Below are positions 16,954-24,955 of a stretch of DNA of 64,000 nucleotides, piece by piece. The translations under genes were made by a program, and so were the position numbers. The notes below the pieces were generated by a model. That model made no database searches. It was not told the DNA's origin and worked only from the letters and a program-made list of their open reading frames with translations. This DNA comes from Desulfotruncus arcticus DSM 17038 (GTDB lineage: Bacteria > Bacillota > Desulfotomaculia > Desulfotomaculales > Desulfallaceae). Where the stretch lies: positions 85,350 through 149,349 of the forward strand of contig NZ_FOOX01000002.1 in assembly GCF_900113335.1 (NCBI RefSeq), read 5' to 3'. Within the stretch, counting starts at the first letter, position 1. Each line of letters opens with the position of its first letter.

Positions 16954-17661
16954 CTAATCAAAATTCCGTTTTAGTTTATACATTCTTTTTATTACAATAC
17001 ACGCATTTTTTGAATACTCGTCCACAATTTCCTTAGCTTTCTTCGAATCATGGTCTCTAAAGGCTTCCAATAGCTTTTCATGTTCCTGTAAATAAAGATA
17101 AGCAGGAAAGTCACTCTTCATAGCACTTGTATAATAATAATGAATCATCAGTAACTTTTCGTGCATACGTATGCTTTCGTTGTATAGAAAATTGTTATTT
17201 GTCAGCCTGGCAATGGATAAATGGAATTCCTGATGGCATTTATATACATTGGAAACTTGAGCAGGGTCATTTAGTGAGCGTAATTGCATTTCTGTCAGTT
17301 TTTTTTGTTCTAAAAATAATACTTGCTGTTTTGTTATTTGATGGGCTGTAATTACTGCAGCAAACCGGCGCAGAAAGTGAACATACTCAATGATATCAAT
17401 GCTTTCATTAATGGATAGACTTTTGACTATATATCCTTTTTTTCTATCAGAGATTATATAATCATTTTGTTCAAGGTGCTGCAGTGCTTCCCGGATTGGA
17501 GTCCTGCTTATATTTAAGGTGGACGCAAGCTCTTCTTCTTTTAAACGGAAGGTGGAATCCAGCTGGTTCCGGACTATACTTTCCTTCAAGGTAGTATACA
17601 CGGCATCACTTATTTGTAAATGTTTTACATTTCTAAGATAATCAGATTTGATCCTTTCCAT
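16954..17661 (-). CDS. GntR family regulator with FCD domain
   Basis: A 235-residue regulator of the FadR/VanR type. Residues 15-75 form the winged helix (LKEEELASTLNISRTPIREAL), the rest is the all-helical FCD sensor domain with metal-ligand histidines (CHQEFHLSIA, HEKLLEAF). The ATG at 17661 follows the preceding gene's stop by one base and uses AGAAGGTGG inside that gene, so the two regulators are translationally coupled. The pair faces away from the methyltransferase cluster and probably controls it. Ligand likely a small carboxylic acid, from family knowledge. Confidence 0.85.
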   Translation of the reverse strand: MERIKSDYLRNVKHLQISDAVYTTLKESIVRNQLDSTFRLKEEELASTLNISRTPIREALQHLEQNDYIISDRKKGYIVKSLSINESIDIIEYVHFLRRFAAVITAHQITKQQVLFLEQKKLTEMQLRSLNDPAQVSNVYKCHQEFHLSIARLTNNNFLYNESIRMHEKLLMIHYYYTSAMKSDFPAYLYLQEHEKLLEAFRDHDSKKAKEIVDEYSKNACIVIKRMYKLKRNFD

Positions 17662-17662
17662 A

Positions 17663-18325
17663 CTATGCCCACCTTCTATTTTTTTCGAATATATCTTCAA
17701 GGTGTAAATTATAGTGCTTTATGATGATGTCGGATAAAATCTCTTTGCCGGCATTTTTGTTGTTGATAAAATACTCGAAGATATTCCTATGGTCTTCTAT
17801 AATAGTTGTGCTTACATCATCCAGAGGCAGCACATTTATTCCCCACTGCAATCTGTCAAAGAAATATCGCATTGCTTTCATAATTTCACCATTTTTTGTG
17901 CAAAGGGCCAGGGTCATATGAAATTTTTTATCCAAATCATGATTTGTTGTTTCCTGTTCCCGGTTTAAACTTTCTGACAACATAATTGTAGCGATAGGGT
18001 CTTGAATGTTGATTAGCTCTATAGAAGCTGCAGATAGAATAGATAACATTTCATTAATTTTTACAATATCCTCTAAAGTTACATTTTCGACCTCGTATCC
18101 TCTGCCTTTAACAAAAGTGATAAAATGATCAAACTCCAACAGCTTTAGAGCTTCCCGGACGGAACTTTGACTTACATCTAATTCCCGTGCAATATGTTTA
18201 TCATCTATTTTTTCTTTTGGAGGCAAAAAACCTGTGATAATAGCTTGTTTTATCGTTAAATAAATGCTATCTGATATTTTTTTTCTTGATCCGATTCTTT
18301 TATAAATATTGATAAGACTAAGCAT
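17663..18325 (-). CDS. GntR family regulator (FCD-like), first of a tandem pair
   Basis: A 220-residue paralogue of the neighbouring regulator. Its winged helix is at residues 15-75 (DDKHIARELDVSQSSVREAL); the C-terminal part is helical and shorter, with DKKFHMTLALCTKNGEIM in place of the clearer FCD metal site. It is the first gene of a two-gene unit divergent from the methyltransferase gene at 18500. Two similar adjacent regulators suggest a heteromer or one copy tuned to a different ligand. Confidence 0.82.
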   Translation of the reverse strand: MLSLINIYKRIGSRKKISDSIYLTIKQAIITGFLPPKEKIDDKHIARELDVSQSSVREALKLLEFDHFITFVKGRGYEVENVTLEDIVKINEMLSILSAASIELINIQDPIATIMLSESLNREQETTNHDLDKKFHMTLALCTKNGEIMKAMRYFFDRLQWGINVLPLDDVSTTIIEDHRNIFEYFINNKNAGKEILSDIIIKHYNLHLEDIFEKNRRWA

Positions 18326-18390
18326 TTTGTCCTCCCATTCACAAGGTTGTCTAGGGTAAGTATAGTGAAAATTCTACAAATAAACAATAG

Positions 18391-18481
18391 TTGTATATAA
18401 AAAACAAATGTATATACGGATAAGCAAATGTTTGATTAGACCCCAAAATATTTCAATGTGTAAAATGTCTATAATGAGACA
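18391..18481. promoter_or_regulatory. Divergent promoter region with operator-like boxes
   Basis: Between the GntR pair and the methyltransferase gene are two GTATATA boxes 17 bases apart (TTGTATATAA at 18391 and GTATATAC at 18410-18417). Nearer the methyltransferase, TGTCT and AGACA (18466-18470 and 18477-18481) flank a TATAAT at 18470-18475, so a protein bound there would cover the -10 element. These are candidate GntR sites; no good -35 is seen. Confidence 0.35.
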
Positions 18482-18499
18482 ATTGAAGGAGGTTTAAAT

Positions 18500-19666
18500 A
18501 TGACAAATGATGCGGGAAAATTACAACAAGAAAGATATGAGCTTTTTGACAAGCTATTCACGGGACAAATACCTAAAAGGGTTCCATTAGGACATTATGT
18601 GTTTAATCCTTTTGCAATTCAATTTGCAGGATATGATTTGTTTGATTCCCAATGGGATACAAATGGTTTGTTAGCAAAAGCTTGCGATGAATTTTGTTCA
18701 CAAGTTTTTACGGATATTGTGCCGGTCGCATCTGTCATCGTACCTTATCCATATCAGGTGTTGAAATCACGTTCCTACAAAATGAGTAAAGGAGGTTTCA
18801 TGCAGCATCCGGAAATCTCCGGAATGGATGCGGAGGATTACGATGCTTTCATTAAAAATCCCTTTGACGTTATGTTGGAAAAGATCCTGCCGACTCTGTT
18901 TCCAGCGCTTGATACAGACCCTGTGACCAGGTCGGTGAACATGGCAAAAGGTATTGTCGCATACCGGGAAGAGCAGGCTGTTATGGCAAAAATTCGAAGC
19001 GACGCAACAGCTAAATATGGTTATTTAAAGCCCCCTGCCAATTCATCCGGCGGCGGAATTAAGTGTCCTTTCGATTTCCTGGCAGACTTTATCAGAGGTT
19101 TTGGAAATATACTGATTGATTGCAGACGACATCCTGAGCAAGTGATTGAAGCTTGTGATGCAGTTTTCCCACTATTGATTAGAAAGGCGACTCCATCCAA
19201 TCCCCATTATATGGGGACAACTTCTATTACAACTCATATGCCAGGTTTTATGCGGACAAAAGATTTCGAAAAATTCTACTATCCAACTTTCAAAAAAATG
19301 ATAGAGACTTTTGTTGATAGCGGAATGGGCGTGAGAGTCTTTTGCGAAGGTGACTGGATGCGTTATTTAGATCATTTGCGTGATTTGCCGGAAAATGTAA
19401 GGTTGCGTTTTGAATATGGAGATCCGAAAATTATCAAGGAAAAATTAGGAGATAAACATATTATATCCGGATTGTATCCAATATCCATACTGCAAATTGG
19501 GACTAAAGAAGAGGTTATTAATAAGGCAAAAGAATATCTCGATATTTTGGCGCCTGGCGGCCGGTATTATTTTGAATTTGATAAGAGCGCTATTACCTGC
19601 CAGGGCAATATGCGCGAAAATATAATAGCATTGTCTGATTATTTGCGTGACAATGCTACTTATTAG
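18500..19666 (+). CDS. UroD-fold methyltransferase (substrate:corrinoid methyltransferase I candidate)
   Basis: A 388-residue protein of the uroporphyrinogen decarboxylase/MtaA/CmuA/MtvB fold. In corrinoid systems such enzymes move a methyl group from a substrate (methanol, methoxyaromatics, chloromethane) to a cobalamin protein. The fold pattern is seen in QERYELFDKLFTGQIPKRVP, the repeated barrel strands, and the late Cys-rich loops VFCEGDWMRY and ITCQGNMREN that could bind zinc. Downstream genes supply a corrinoid protein and a methyltetrahydrofolate methyltransferase, so this is the likely substrate-specific enzyme. It is not an MttB-type protein, so a methoxylated compound is more likely than a methylamine or betaine. 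GAAGGAGG precedes the ATG. Confidence 0.82.
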   Translation: MTNDAGKLQQERYELFDKLFTGQIPKRVPLGHYVFNPFAIQFAGYDLFDSQWDTNGLLAKACDEFCSQVFTDIVPVASVIVPYPYQVLKSRSYKMSKGGFMQHPEISGMDAEDYDAFIKNPFDVMLEKILPTLFPALDTDPVTRSVNMAKGIVAYREEQAVMAKIRSDATAKYGYLKPPANSSGGGIKCPFDFLADFIRGFGNILIDCRRHPEQVIEACDAVFPLLIRKATPSNPHYMGTTSITTHMPGFMRTKDFEKFYYPTFKKMIETFVDSGMGVRVFCEGDWMRYLDHLRDLPENVRLRFEYGDPKIIKEKLGDKHIISGLYPISILQIGTKEEVINKAKEYLDILAPGGRYYFEFDKSAITCQGNMRENIIALSDYLRDNATY

Positions 19667-19681
19667 AAAGGAGGTGGCTCT

Positions 19682-19825
19682 ATGGATTGCAAATACTTAA
19701 AAACATGGGAACAGATTGTTGAAGAAAACCAGGACACCGATGATAGAAATGTTGCTGCGATGAAAGCAAAGATGCTGAAATCCGAAGATATTATTTTTCA
19801 GTTTGTTATGAATCTATTGTTATAG
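19682..19825 (+). CDS. Small ORF, 47 residues, unknown
   Basis: The ATG lies 15 bases after the methyltransferase stop and has an ideal AAAGGAGG site seven bases upstream. The frame encodes MDCKYLKTWEQIVEENQDTD and then a helical, Lys-rich end. It could be a genuine small protein of the cluster or the start of a truncated larger gene; a second 15-codon frame (MAKTLKELLNIRNSV) follows at 19841. I cannot assign a family. Confidence 0.4.
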   Translation: MDCKYLKTWEQIVEENQDTDDRNVAAMKAKMLKSEDIIFQFVMNLLL

Positions 19826-20072
19826 TAGTGATTGGTGTAAATGGCTAAAACTTTGAAAGAGTTACTTAATATTCGCAATAGCGTCTAAAGTAAGTTCCTT
19901 AAAAATGAACTGTATCTCCTGAAACCCCCCCGGGAATCACTGGCAGTAAAGGCTGCCTGTGAATTTCCTATAAAGCTCCACAAAAGGACAAGCAGAATCT
20001 TTAGGATGAGTCTGCAATCTATTCTGCGGTAGTTATATTAACTAAAAATTGTGAAGTGCAAGGGGATATAAA

Positions 20073-21419
20073 ATGGATGCGGGTAATATTAGTATTATAA
20101 TTTTTGCGATAGCAATTGTTTTTTATGTGGGGGAATTACTGCCAATACCAATTATAGCAATGTTATCGGCTGCCGCCATGGTACTGTTCGGCGTTATTCC
20201 TGCAAATACTGCCTGGGCTGCTTTTTCCCAGGATTCGGTTCTGGTTATGGCAGGCATTATGGTGGTGGGATCGACACTGTTCTCGACAGGTGCAGCAGGT
20301 TCACTTGCAGATATGATTATCGAAATAGCAGGTGGAAAACCGAAGTTATCTATTCTGCTTATGCTGGCCATTTCAGGAGTCATGTCATTTGTTTTAGGTA
20401 ATACAGCATGTACTGTTATATTTTTACCCTTAATTTTAGGTGTTGTGATAAAAGCTAATGACAAATCAGTTTATGAACAAAAATATATGCAGATTTTAAC
20501 AATTATAACCTCTGTAGGAGGATTAATGACACTTGTTGGTTCTCCTGTTAACATATCTGCATCAGGAATGTTGGTGGCGGCAGGGTATGCCCCATTTACC
20601 TTTACACAGTTTGCAAAAATTGCATTACCGATGTTTATTGTTGTTTTAATTTATGCTTTTACTGTTGGTGACAAATTCGCAGATATGATATTTGGAAAAA
20701 ACCCTGAGCACTGCGCTTTTGTTAAAGACTTTATTGCACAACGGGAAAAATCAAATTTAAAAGCAAAAGATGATGCCGCAATTACAAATGGACCAGTTAT
20801 TCTGAAAAAAGCAAAATACAAGAAAACTATAAGTACAGTTATCCTATTGGCTACAATAGGTGGCCTTATTACTCAACAATACCATGGAATCAGCTTAGGA
20901 ACAGTTGCCATTCTCGGCGGCCTCGCGTGTGTGATTACAGGGTGCATTACTTTAGAAGAACTGTATCACAAAATTGACTGGGGAACCTTGCTTCTTCTAG
21001 GTGGAACCATTGGTAGTGCGGCCGGCCTTGCAAACAGCGGCGGAGGAAAAATTATTGCTGAATTCTTTGTAGGATTGTTGGGTAGCGCCATTACTCCGAT
21101 CTCAGTGTTTGTAGTGCTGTCTTTGATTTCATTTATTATCAGTCAGTTAATGTCCAACACAGCTAGTGTAGGTGTTATGATTCCCATAGGCGTTTCCCTT
21201 GCAGCAGAACTGGGAATGAATCCGCTACCTGTAGCAATTGGAATTACTTTATGTGCATCATGTTCTTTCATTACTCCAATGGCAAGTCCAACACAAGCTC
21301 TTGTGATTAATTGGGGCAGCTATAGATTCATGGATTATGTAAAATATTCCGGTCCTATTTCAGTCCTGCTTGTTTTAATGGTTTTAGTACTAGTTCCCAT
21401 TTTATATCCTCTCATATAG
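20073..21419 (+). CDS. DASS/SLC13 family anion permease
   Basis: A 448-residue membrane protein with about eleven helices in the divalent anion:Na+ symporter (DASS, ArsB/NhaD) fold. The two repeated Ser-Asn-Thr type motifs that bind sodium and substrate carboxylate are visible as LGNTACTVIF and MSNTASVGVM. Such carriers import dicarboxylates, sulfate or aromatic acids. Being inside the methyltransferase cluster, it probably brings in the methylated substrate or exports the demethylated product. AAGGGG sits nine bases before the ATG. Confidence 0.85.
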   Translation: MDAGNISIIIFAIAIVFYVGELLPIPIIAMLSAAAMVLFGVIPANTAWAAFSQDSVLVMAGIMVVGSTLFSTGAAGSLADMIIEIAGGKPKLSILLMLAISGVMSFVLGNTACTVIFLPLILGVVIKANDKSVYEQKYMQILTIITSVGGLMTLVGSPVNISASGMLVAAGYAPFTFTQFAKIALPMFIVVLIYAFTVGDKFADMIFGKNPEHCAFVKDFIAQREKSNLKAKDDAAITNGPVILKKAKYKKTISTVILLATIGGLITQQYHGISLGTVAILGGLACVITGCITLEELYHKIDWGTLLLLGGTIGSAAGLANSGGGKIIAEFFVGLLGSAITPISVFVVLSLISFIISQLMSNTASVGVMIPIGVSLAAELGMNPLPVAIGITLCASCSFITPMASPTQALVINWGSYRFMDYVKYSGPISVLLVLMVLVLVPILYPLI

Positions 21420-21458
21420 TCCAGAATTATTGAATTTTTATTAGAGGGTGATATCGTT

Positions 21459-22904
21459 ATGATTAAAACAGAAAAACAAACTGCCACAAATTCAGAAATC
21501 GGTAGGACTCAGTTGAAAAGAATTATCGGAGCAGCTTTAGGCATTATCGTGGGACTTTGGATTGCTCTGAGCTCACCGTTCCCGGGGCTCGAAGCCAATG
21601 CAATGCAGGTTCTGGGTATTACTACATTTGCGGTAATTTTCTGGGCCTTTGGGGTTATACCGGATATGATTACGGCACTACTAATGAATGTTCTGTTTGT
21701 GCTGATAGTAAAAATACCTTTTGCTACTGCTTTCGGAGGTTTTTCGAACAGCGCCCTCTGGCTGGTTTTGGCAGCAATGCTGTTCAGCGCTGCACTTAAC
21801 AGTACAGGTTTGATACGTAGGTTCAGTCTGTGGATGCTGAAAGTCCTTCCAGGTACTTATTTTGGTCAATTGCTAGGGTTATATTTAACCGGATTTGTGG
21901 TTATCGGCCCTATGGTGCCAAGCGCAGTTGCCAAGGTTTCCATTCCTACTCCCTTTGCACTTGGAGTTGCCCGCTCCATGGGGCTGGAAGACGGCAGCCG
22001 CGGTGCGGCAGGTTTATCACTGGGTGTGTTTATAAGTTCAGCTGTGCTGGGCGGTATTGCTTTTATGACAGGCATGGCTCCCAATATTGCCTATATAGGT
22101 GCCTTGTCTGCTGATGTAAAACAGCAGATAACCTGGTCCGGTTGGCTTGCTGCCGGCCTTCCAATAGCCTTATTGATAGGCATCGTTATGTTTCTTATCC
22201 TCTGGCTGTATTTCGGAAAGGGCGTAAAAGCTGTCAGTAAAGAGCAGGTGTATTCTCAGCTGGCAGAATTAGGGCCGATGACAACAAAAGAAAAAGTTAG
22301 CGGAGTAATTATACTGGCTACATTCATTTTATGGATTATGGGATCCTACATCGGTGTTGGTGCAACAGAAGCGGCACTAGTTGCTATGGCTGCCTTATTC
22401 CTTGCCAACATAGTAAGCAATAAGGATCTTGCAGGTGTAAGCTGGAGTGTATGGATATACTTAGGTTTAATTTTGAATATCGGCGCTGACATGACCCAGG
22501 TAGGAGTTGATAAATGGTTGAATACCATTCTTGGACCACTCCTTGTACCGCTCATCAATAACACCCTCGTATTTGTTATGGCTTTGACATTGGTAATTAC
22601 TGTGATAAGGCTTATCATACCATCCCAGGTAACTTCAGGTGTTTTAATATTGGTTGTACTTGCACCGATACTTGCGAATATAGGCTTTAACCCCTTCATA
22701 GTAGTTATTATCATGGCTGCGGTAAGTAATCATTGGCTGATGCCATACCTGAATGTGCCATATTTAGCTCAGTACAGCATGCTGGACGGAAAAGGGCATA
22801 CCCATGTACAGGCAAGGATATTAAGTGTTATTTATTTGGGCTTATGTTTGATAGGTATTATTATGAGTTTACCTCTTTGGAAAATGTTGGGTTTATTGAA
22901 CTAG
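21459..22904 (+). CDS. SLC13/DASS family sodium:anion symporter, second copy
   Basis: A 481-residue transporter with a 20-residue cytoplasmic N-terminus and about twelve membrane helices. It belongs to the CitT/SLC13 side of the DASS superfamily (ALNSTGLIRRFSLWML, later PSQVTSGVLILVVLAP). It shares only remote similarity with the preceding permease, so it is not a recent duplicate. Two carriers side by side could form an import/export couple for substrate and product. Starts 39 bases after the first transporter with GAGGGTG upstream. Confidence 0.82.
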   Translation: MIKTEKQTATNSEIGRTQLKRIIGAALGIIVGLWIALSSPFPGLEANAMQVLGITTFAVIFWAFGVIPDMITALLMNVLFVLIVKIPFATAFGGFSNSALWLVLAAMLFSAALNSTGLIRRFSLWMLKVLPGTYFGQLLGLYLTGFVVIGPMVPSAVAKVSIPTPFALGVARSMGLEDGSRGAAGLSLGVFISSAVLGGIAFMTGMAPNIAYIGALSADVKQQITWSGWLAAGLPIALLIGIVMFLILWLYFGKGVKAVSKEQVYSQLAELGPMTTKEKVSGVIILATFILWIMGSYIGVGATEAALVAMAALFLANIVSNKDLAGVSWSVWIYLGLILNIGADMTQVGVDKWLNTILGPLLVPLINNTLVFVMALTLVITVIRLIIPSQVTSGVLILVVLAPILANIGFNPFIVVIIMAAVSNHWLMPYLNVPYLAQYSMLDGKGHTHVQARILSVIYLGLCLIGIIMSLPLWKMLGLLN

Positions 22905-22976
22905 CTGTCTGTCTCTGTAACCGGGGTTAAATACAATGGATATTTAAACCTTGAAGTCTAAGGAGGTATCTTTAAA

Positions 22977-23792
22977 ATGATTATTATTGGAGAGAAAATC
23001 AATGGCACGATTCCAGGGGTAAAAAAAGCTATCGAAAATAGAGATGAACAGTTTATTCGCGACTTGGCTGTCAAGCAGGTTGAGGCAGGCGCTCACTATA
23101 TAGATGTATGTGCCAGCACAGCGCCGGAGTTTGAAGTTCAAACTTTAAAATGGCTGATGGAAATTGTACAGGATGCCATTGATACACCGCTGTGTATTGA
23201 CAGCCCCAACCCCAGGGCAATAGAGCAGGTTTTTAAGTACGCTAAAGAACCCGGTATTATTAATTCGGTATCTGAAGAAGGCGGCAAATGCGAAGTAGTT
23301 TACCCCATGATTCAGAGCACCCGGTGGCAGGTGATCGCCTTGACCTGTGACCAAAAAGGGATTCCTTCCGATGTGCAAGCCAGAGTTGAGATAACTAAAA
23401 CAATGGTGCAAAAGGCCCAACAGTATGACATCACTCCCGACCGAATCCATATCGACCCGCTGGTAATGGCTATATCAGCTGATAACCAGTCCCTTTTAAA
23501 CTTTATCGAGACATTAAAAGCGGTCAAAGAACTCTATCCTACCATTAAAGTGACCTCAGGTTTAAGCAATATCTCTTTTGGTATGCCTCTAAGAAAAATT
23601 ATTAACCAGCATTTTTTGACTATTGCCACCTATGCGGGTATGGATTCGGCTATCCTGGACCCCTGTAACAGGGATATTTTAACCACTCTTTTAGCCGCTG
23701 AGGCATTACTGGGCCGTGATCGATACTGCCGGAACTTCTCCAATGCCTACAGAAAGAATAAAATCGGCCCGGACAGAGGCAGTCATAACTAA
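22977..23792 (+). CDS. Methyltetrahydrofolate:corrinoid methyltransferase (MT II)
   Basis: A 271-residue TIM-barrel protein of the pterin-binding (DHPS-like) family, like AcsE, MtvA and the MT II of O-demethylase systems. It would transfer the methyl group from the methylated corrinoid protein to tetrahydrofolate, feeding the Wood-Ljungdahl pathway. Signatures are IIIGEKINGTIPGVKKAI, AGAHYIDVCAST, PLCIDSPNP and VTSGLSNISFGMPLR with the pterin-binding Asp and Asn residues. AAGGAGG precedes the ATG. It lies between the transporters and the corrinoid protein. Confidence 0.9.
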   Translation: MIIIGEKINGTIPGVKKAIENRDEQFIRDLAVKQVEAGAHYIDVCASTAPEFEVQTLKWLMEIVQDAIDTPLCIDSPNPRAIEQVFKYAKEPGIINSVSEEGGKCEVVYPMIQSTRWQVIALTCDQKGIPSDVQARVEITKTMVQKAQQYDITPDRIHIDPLVMAISADNQSLLNFIETLKAVKELYPTIKVTSGLSNISFGMPLRKIINQHFLTIATYAGMDSAILDPCNRDILTTLLAAEALLGRDRYCRNFSNAYRKNKIGPDRGSHN

Positions 23793-24094
23793 ACCAATTG
23801 ATTTGGGACAAGCTTTTGTCGGAAGGTTAGCGGAGTCACCGGTTGTCATCGTCGCGATGAGCGATAGCGCGTGGTGATCTCTCAGGATAAAGCGGGGGTA
23901 ACAACCGGAGATTACTACACTAACGCTTGCCATGACAATTATTAGGAGTTTTCAAAATTGCTCGTTTTACGAGGGGGATAATAAGGGCAACCATGCTAGC
24001 GGCAGCGGGATAATCAAGCAGCCAATAAACCTTTTGGAAGTAAGAGAACAGTCCCCGTGATTCTCGGACAAAAATTAAAAGGAGGACACACTTT
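23793..24094 (+). promoter_or_regulatory. Leader region with nested stems before corrinoid protein gene
   Basis: The 300-base gap can fold into a nested structure: GTTAG (23826-23830) with CTAAC (23920-23924), CCGGTTGT (23839-23846) with ACAACCGG (23901-23908), and inside it TCATCG-tcg-CGATGA (23847-23861) and GTCACC (23835-23840) with GGTGAT (23873-23878), which compete with the longer stem. It contains ATCTCTCAGG, a string also found in glycine riboswitches, but other parts of that class are missing. Could be a regulatory RNA, or decayed coding sequence. Confidence 0.3.
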
Positions 24095-24733
24095 ATGTTG
24101 GACATGCAAGCGTTGACAAAGGCAGTAGGAGATCTGGACGAGCCCAAGGTATTAGACATGTTAAAAGAGTTTGTCGCCACTAATCCCGGCAGTGAAGAAA
24201 CCGAGGTGGTGGTAGGCGCCTGTCAAAAAGGTATGGCTATTGTGGGCGACTTGTTTGACGCCAAAGAATATTTTGTGGGTGATTTAATATTTGCCGGGGA
24301 ATTGTTAAACTCGGCTCTCGAAATTCTAAAGCCGGTCATTGGTGGAGAAAACAACGGCAAAGCAGGCAAAATTGTTCTGGCTACAGTAGAGGGCGATTTG
24401 CATGATATTGGTAAAAATATTTTCAAGAGCATGTCGGATGCAGCCGGTTTTGAAGTTTATGACCTGGGCATTGATGTGCCGGCCAGTACATTTGTAGAAA
24501 AGGTTAAAGAAATTAAGCCGGAAATACTGGGTATGAGCGGTGTGCTAACACTGGCCCTGGATTCCATGAAAAAAACGGTGGACGCACTTAAAGAAGCGGG
24601 ACTTCGGGATCAAGTAAAAGTAATTATAGGCGGCAATCCTGTTACTGAAGAAGCGTGCAAAATAATTGGAGCAGACGCCTTTACTACAAATGCTGCCGAA
24701 GGCGTTAAAGTTTGTCAGGAGTGGGTGAAGTAG
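24095..24733 (+). CDS. Corrinoid methyl-carrier protein (MtaC/MtvC-like)
   Basis: A 212-residue cobalamin protein. Residues 1-85 are the helical cap domain and residues 90-212 the Rossmann B12 domain. The cobalt-ligand motif is DLHDIGKNI with His103, followed by the SGVLTLALDSMK strand and VIIGGNPV. It carries the methyl group between the UroD-type methyltransferase at 18500 and the MT II at 22977. A corrinoid reductive activator (RamA-like) is not in this window. AAAGGAGG lies before the ATG. Confidence 0.93.
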   Translation: MLDMQALTKAVGDLDEPKVLDMLKEFVATNPGSEETEVVVGACQKGMAIVGDLFDAKEYFVGDLIFAGELLNSALEILKPVIGGENNGKAGKIVLATVEGDLHDIGKNIFKSMSDAAGFEVYDLGIDVPASTFVEKVKEIKPEILGMSGVLTLALDSMKKTVDALKEAGLRDQVKVIIGGNPVTEEACKIIGADAFTTNAAEGVKVCQEWVK

Positions 24734-24839
24734 CCTAACCAGTAATATTAATAAATAATCTAATAAAAAGTCAAAGGGGCTGTGGCTTGTAGTGCGCTTT
24801 GACGCAATGCCATAACCATGCTTCTTAAAATTTAGTTGA

Positions 24840-24859
24840 CCCGACCCCTTGGGGCCGGG
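24840..24859 (+). terminator. Hairpin after corrinoid protein gene
   Basis: CCCGACCCC and GGGGCCGGG pair around TT, with one mismatch, followed by TTTATATT. It may end the methyltransferase operon. Confidence 0.5.
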
Positions 24860-24955
24860 TTTATATTATGGTTAGGAAGGGGGGAGATCGTTTGCGGGGG
24901 TATGATTTTTTGACTATTTGGAAATAACACCCAAATGCATGGAACAAATATATAA

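Noticed and set aside
23870..23905. Glycine riboswitch, suggested by ATCTCTCAGG followed by an AAAG run
   Set aside because: The other conserved parts (GGAGAG entry, GGCGCCGAAGGAGCAA loop) are missing. Kept only as an unassigned structured leader.
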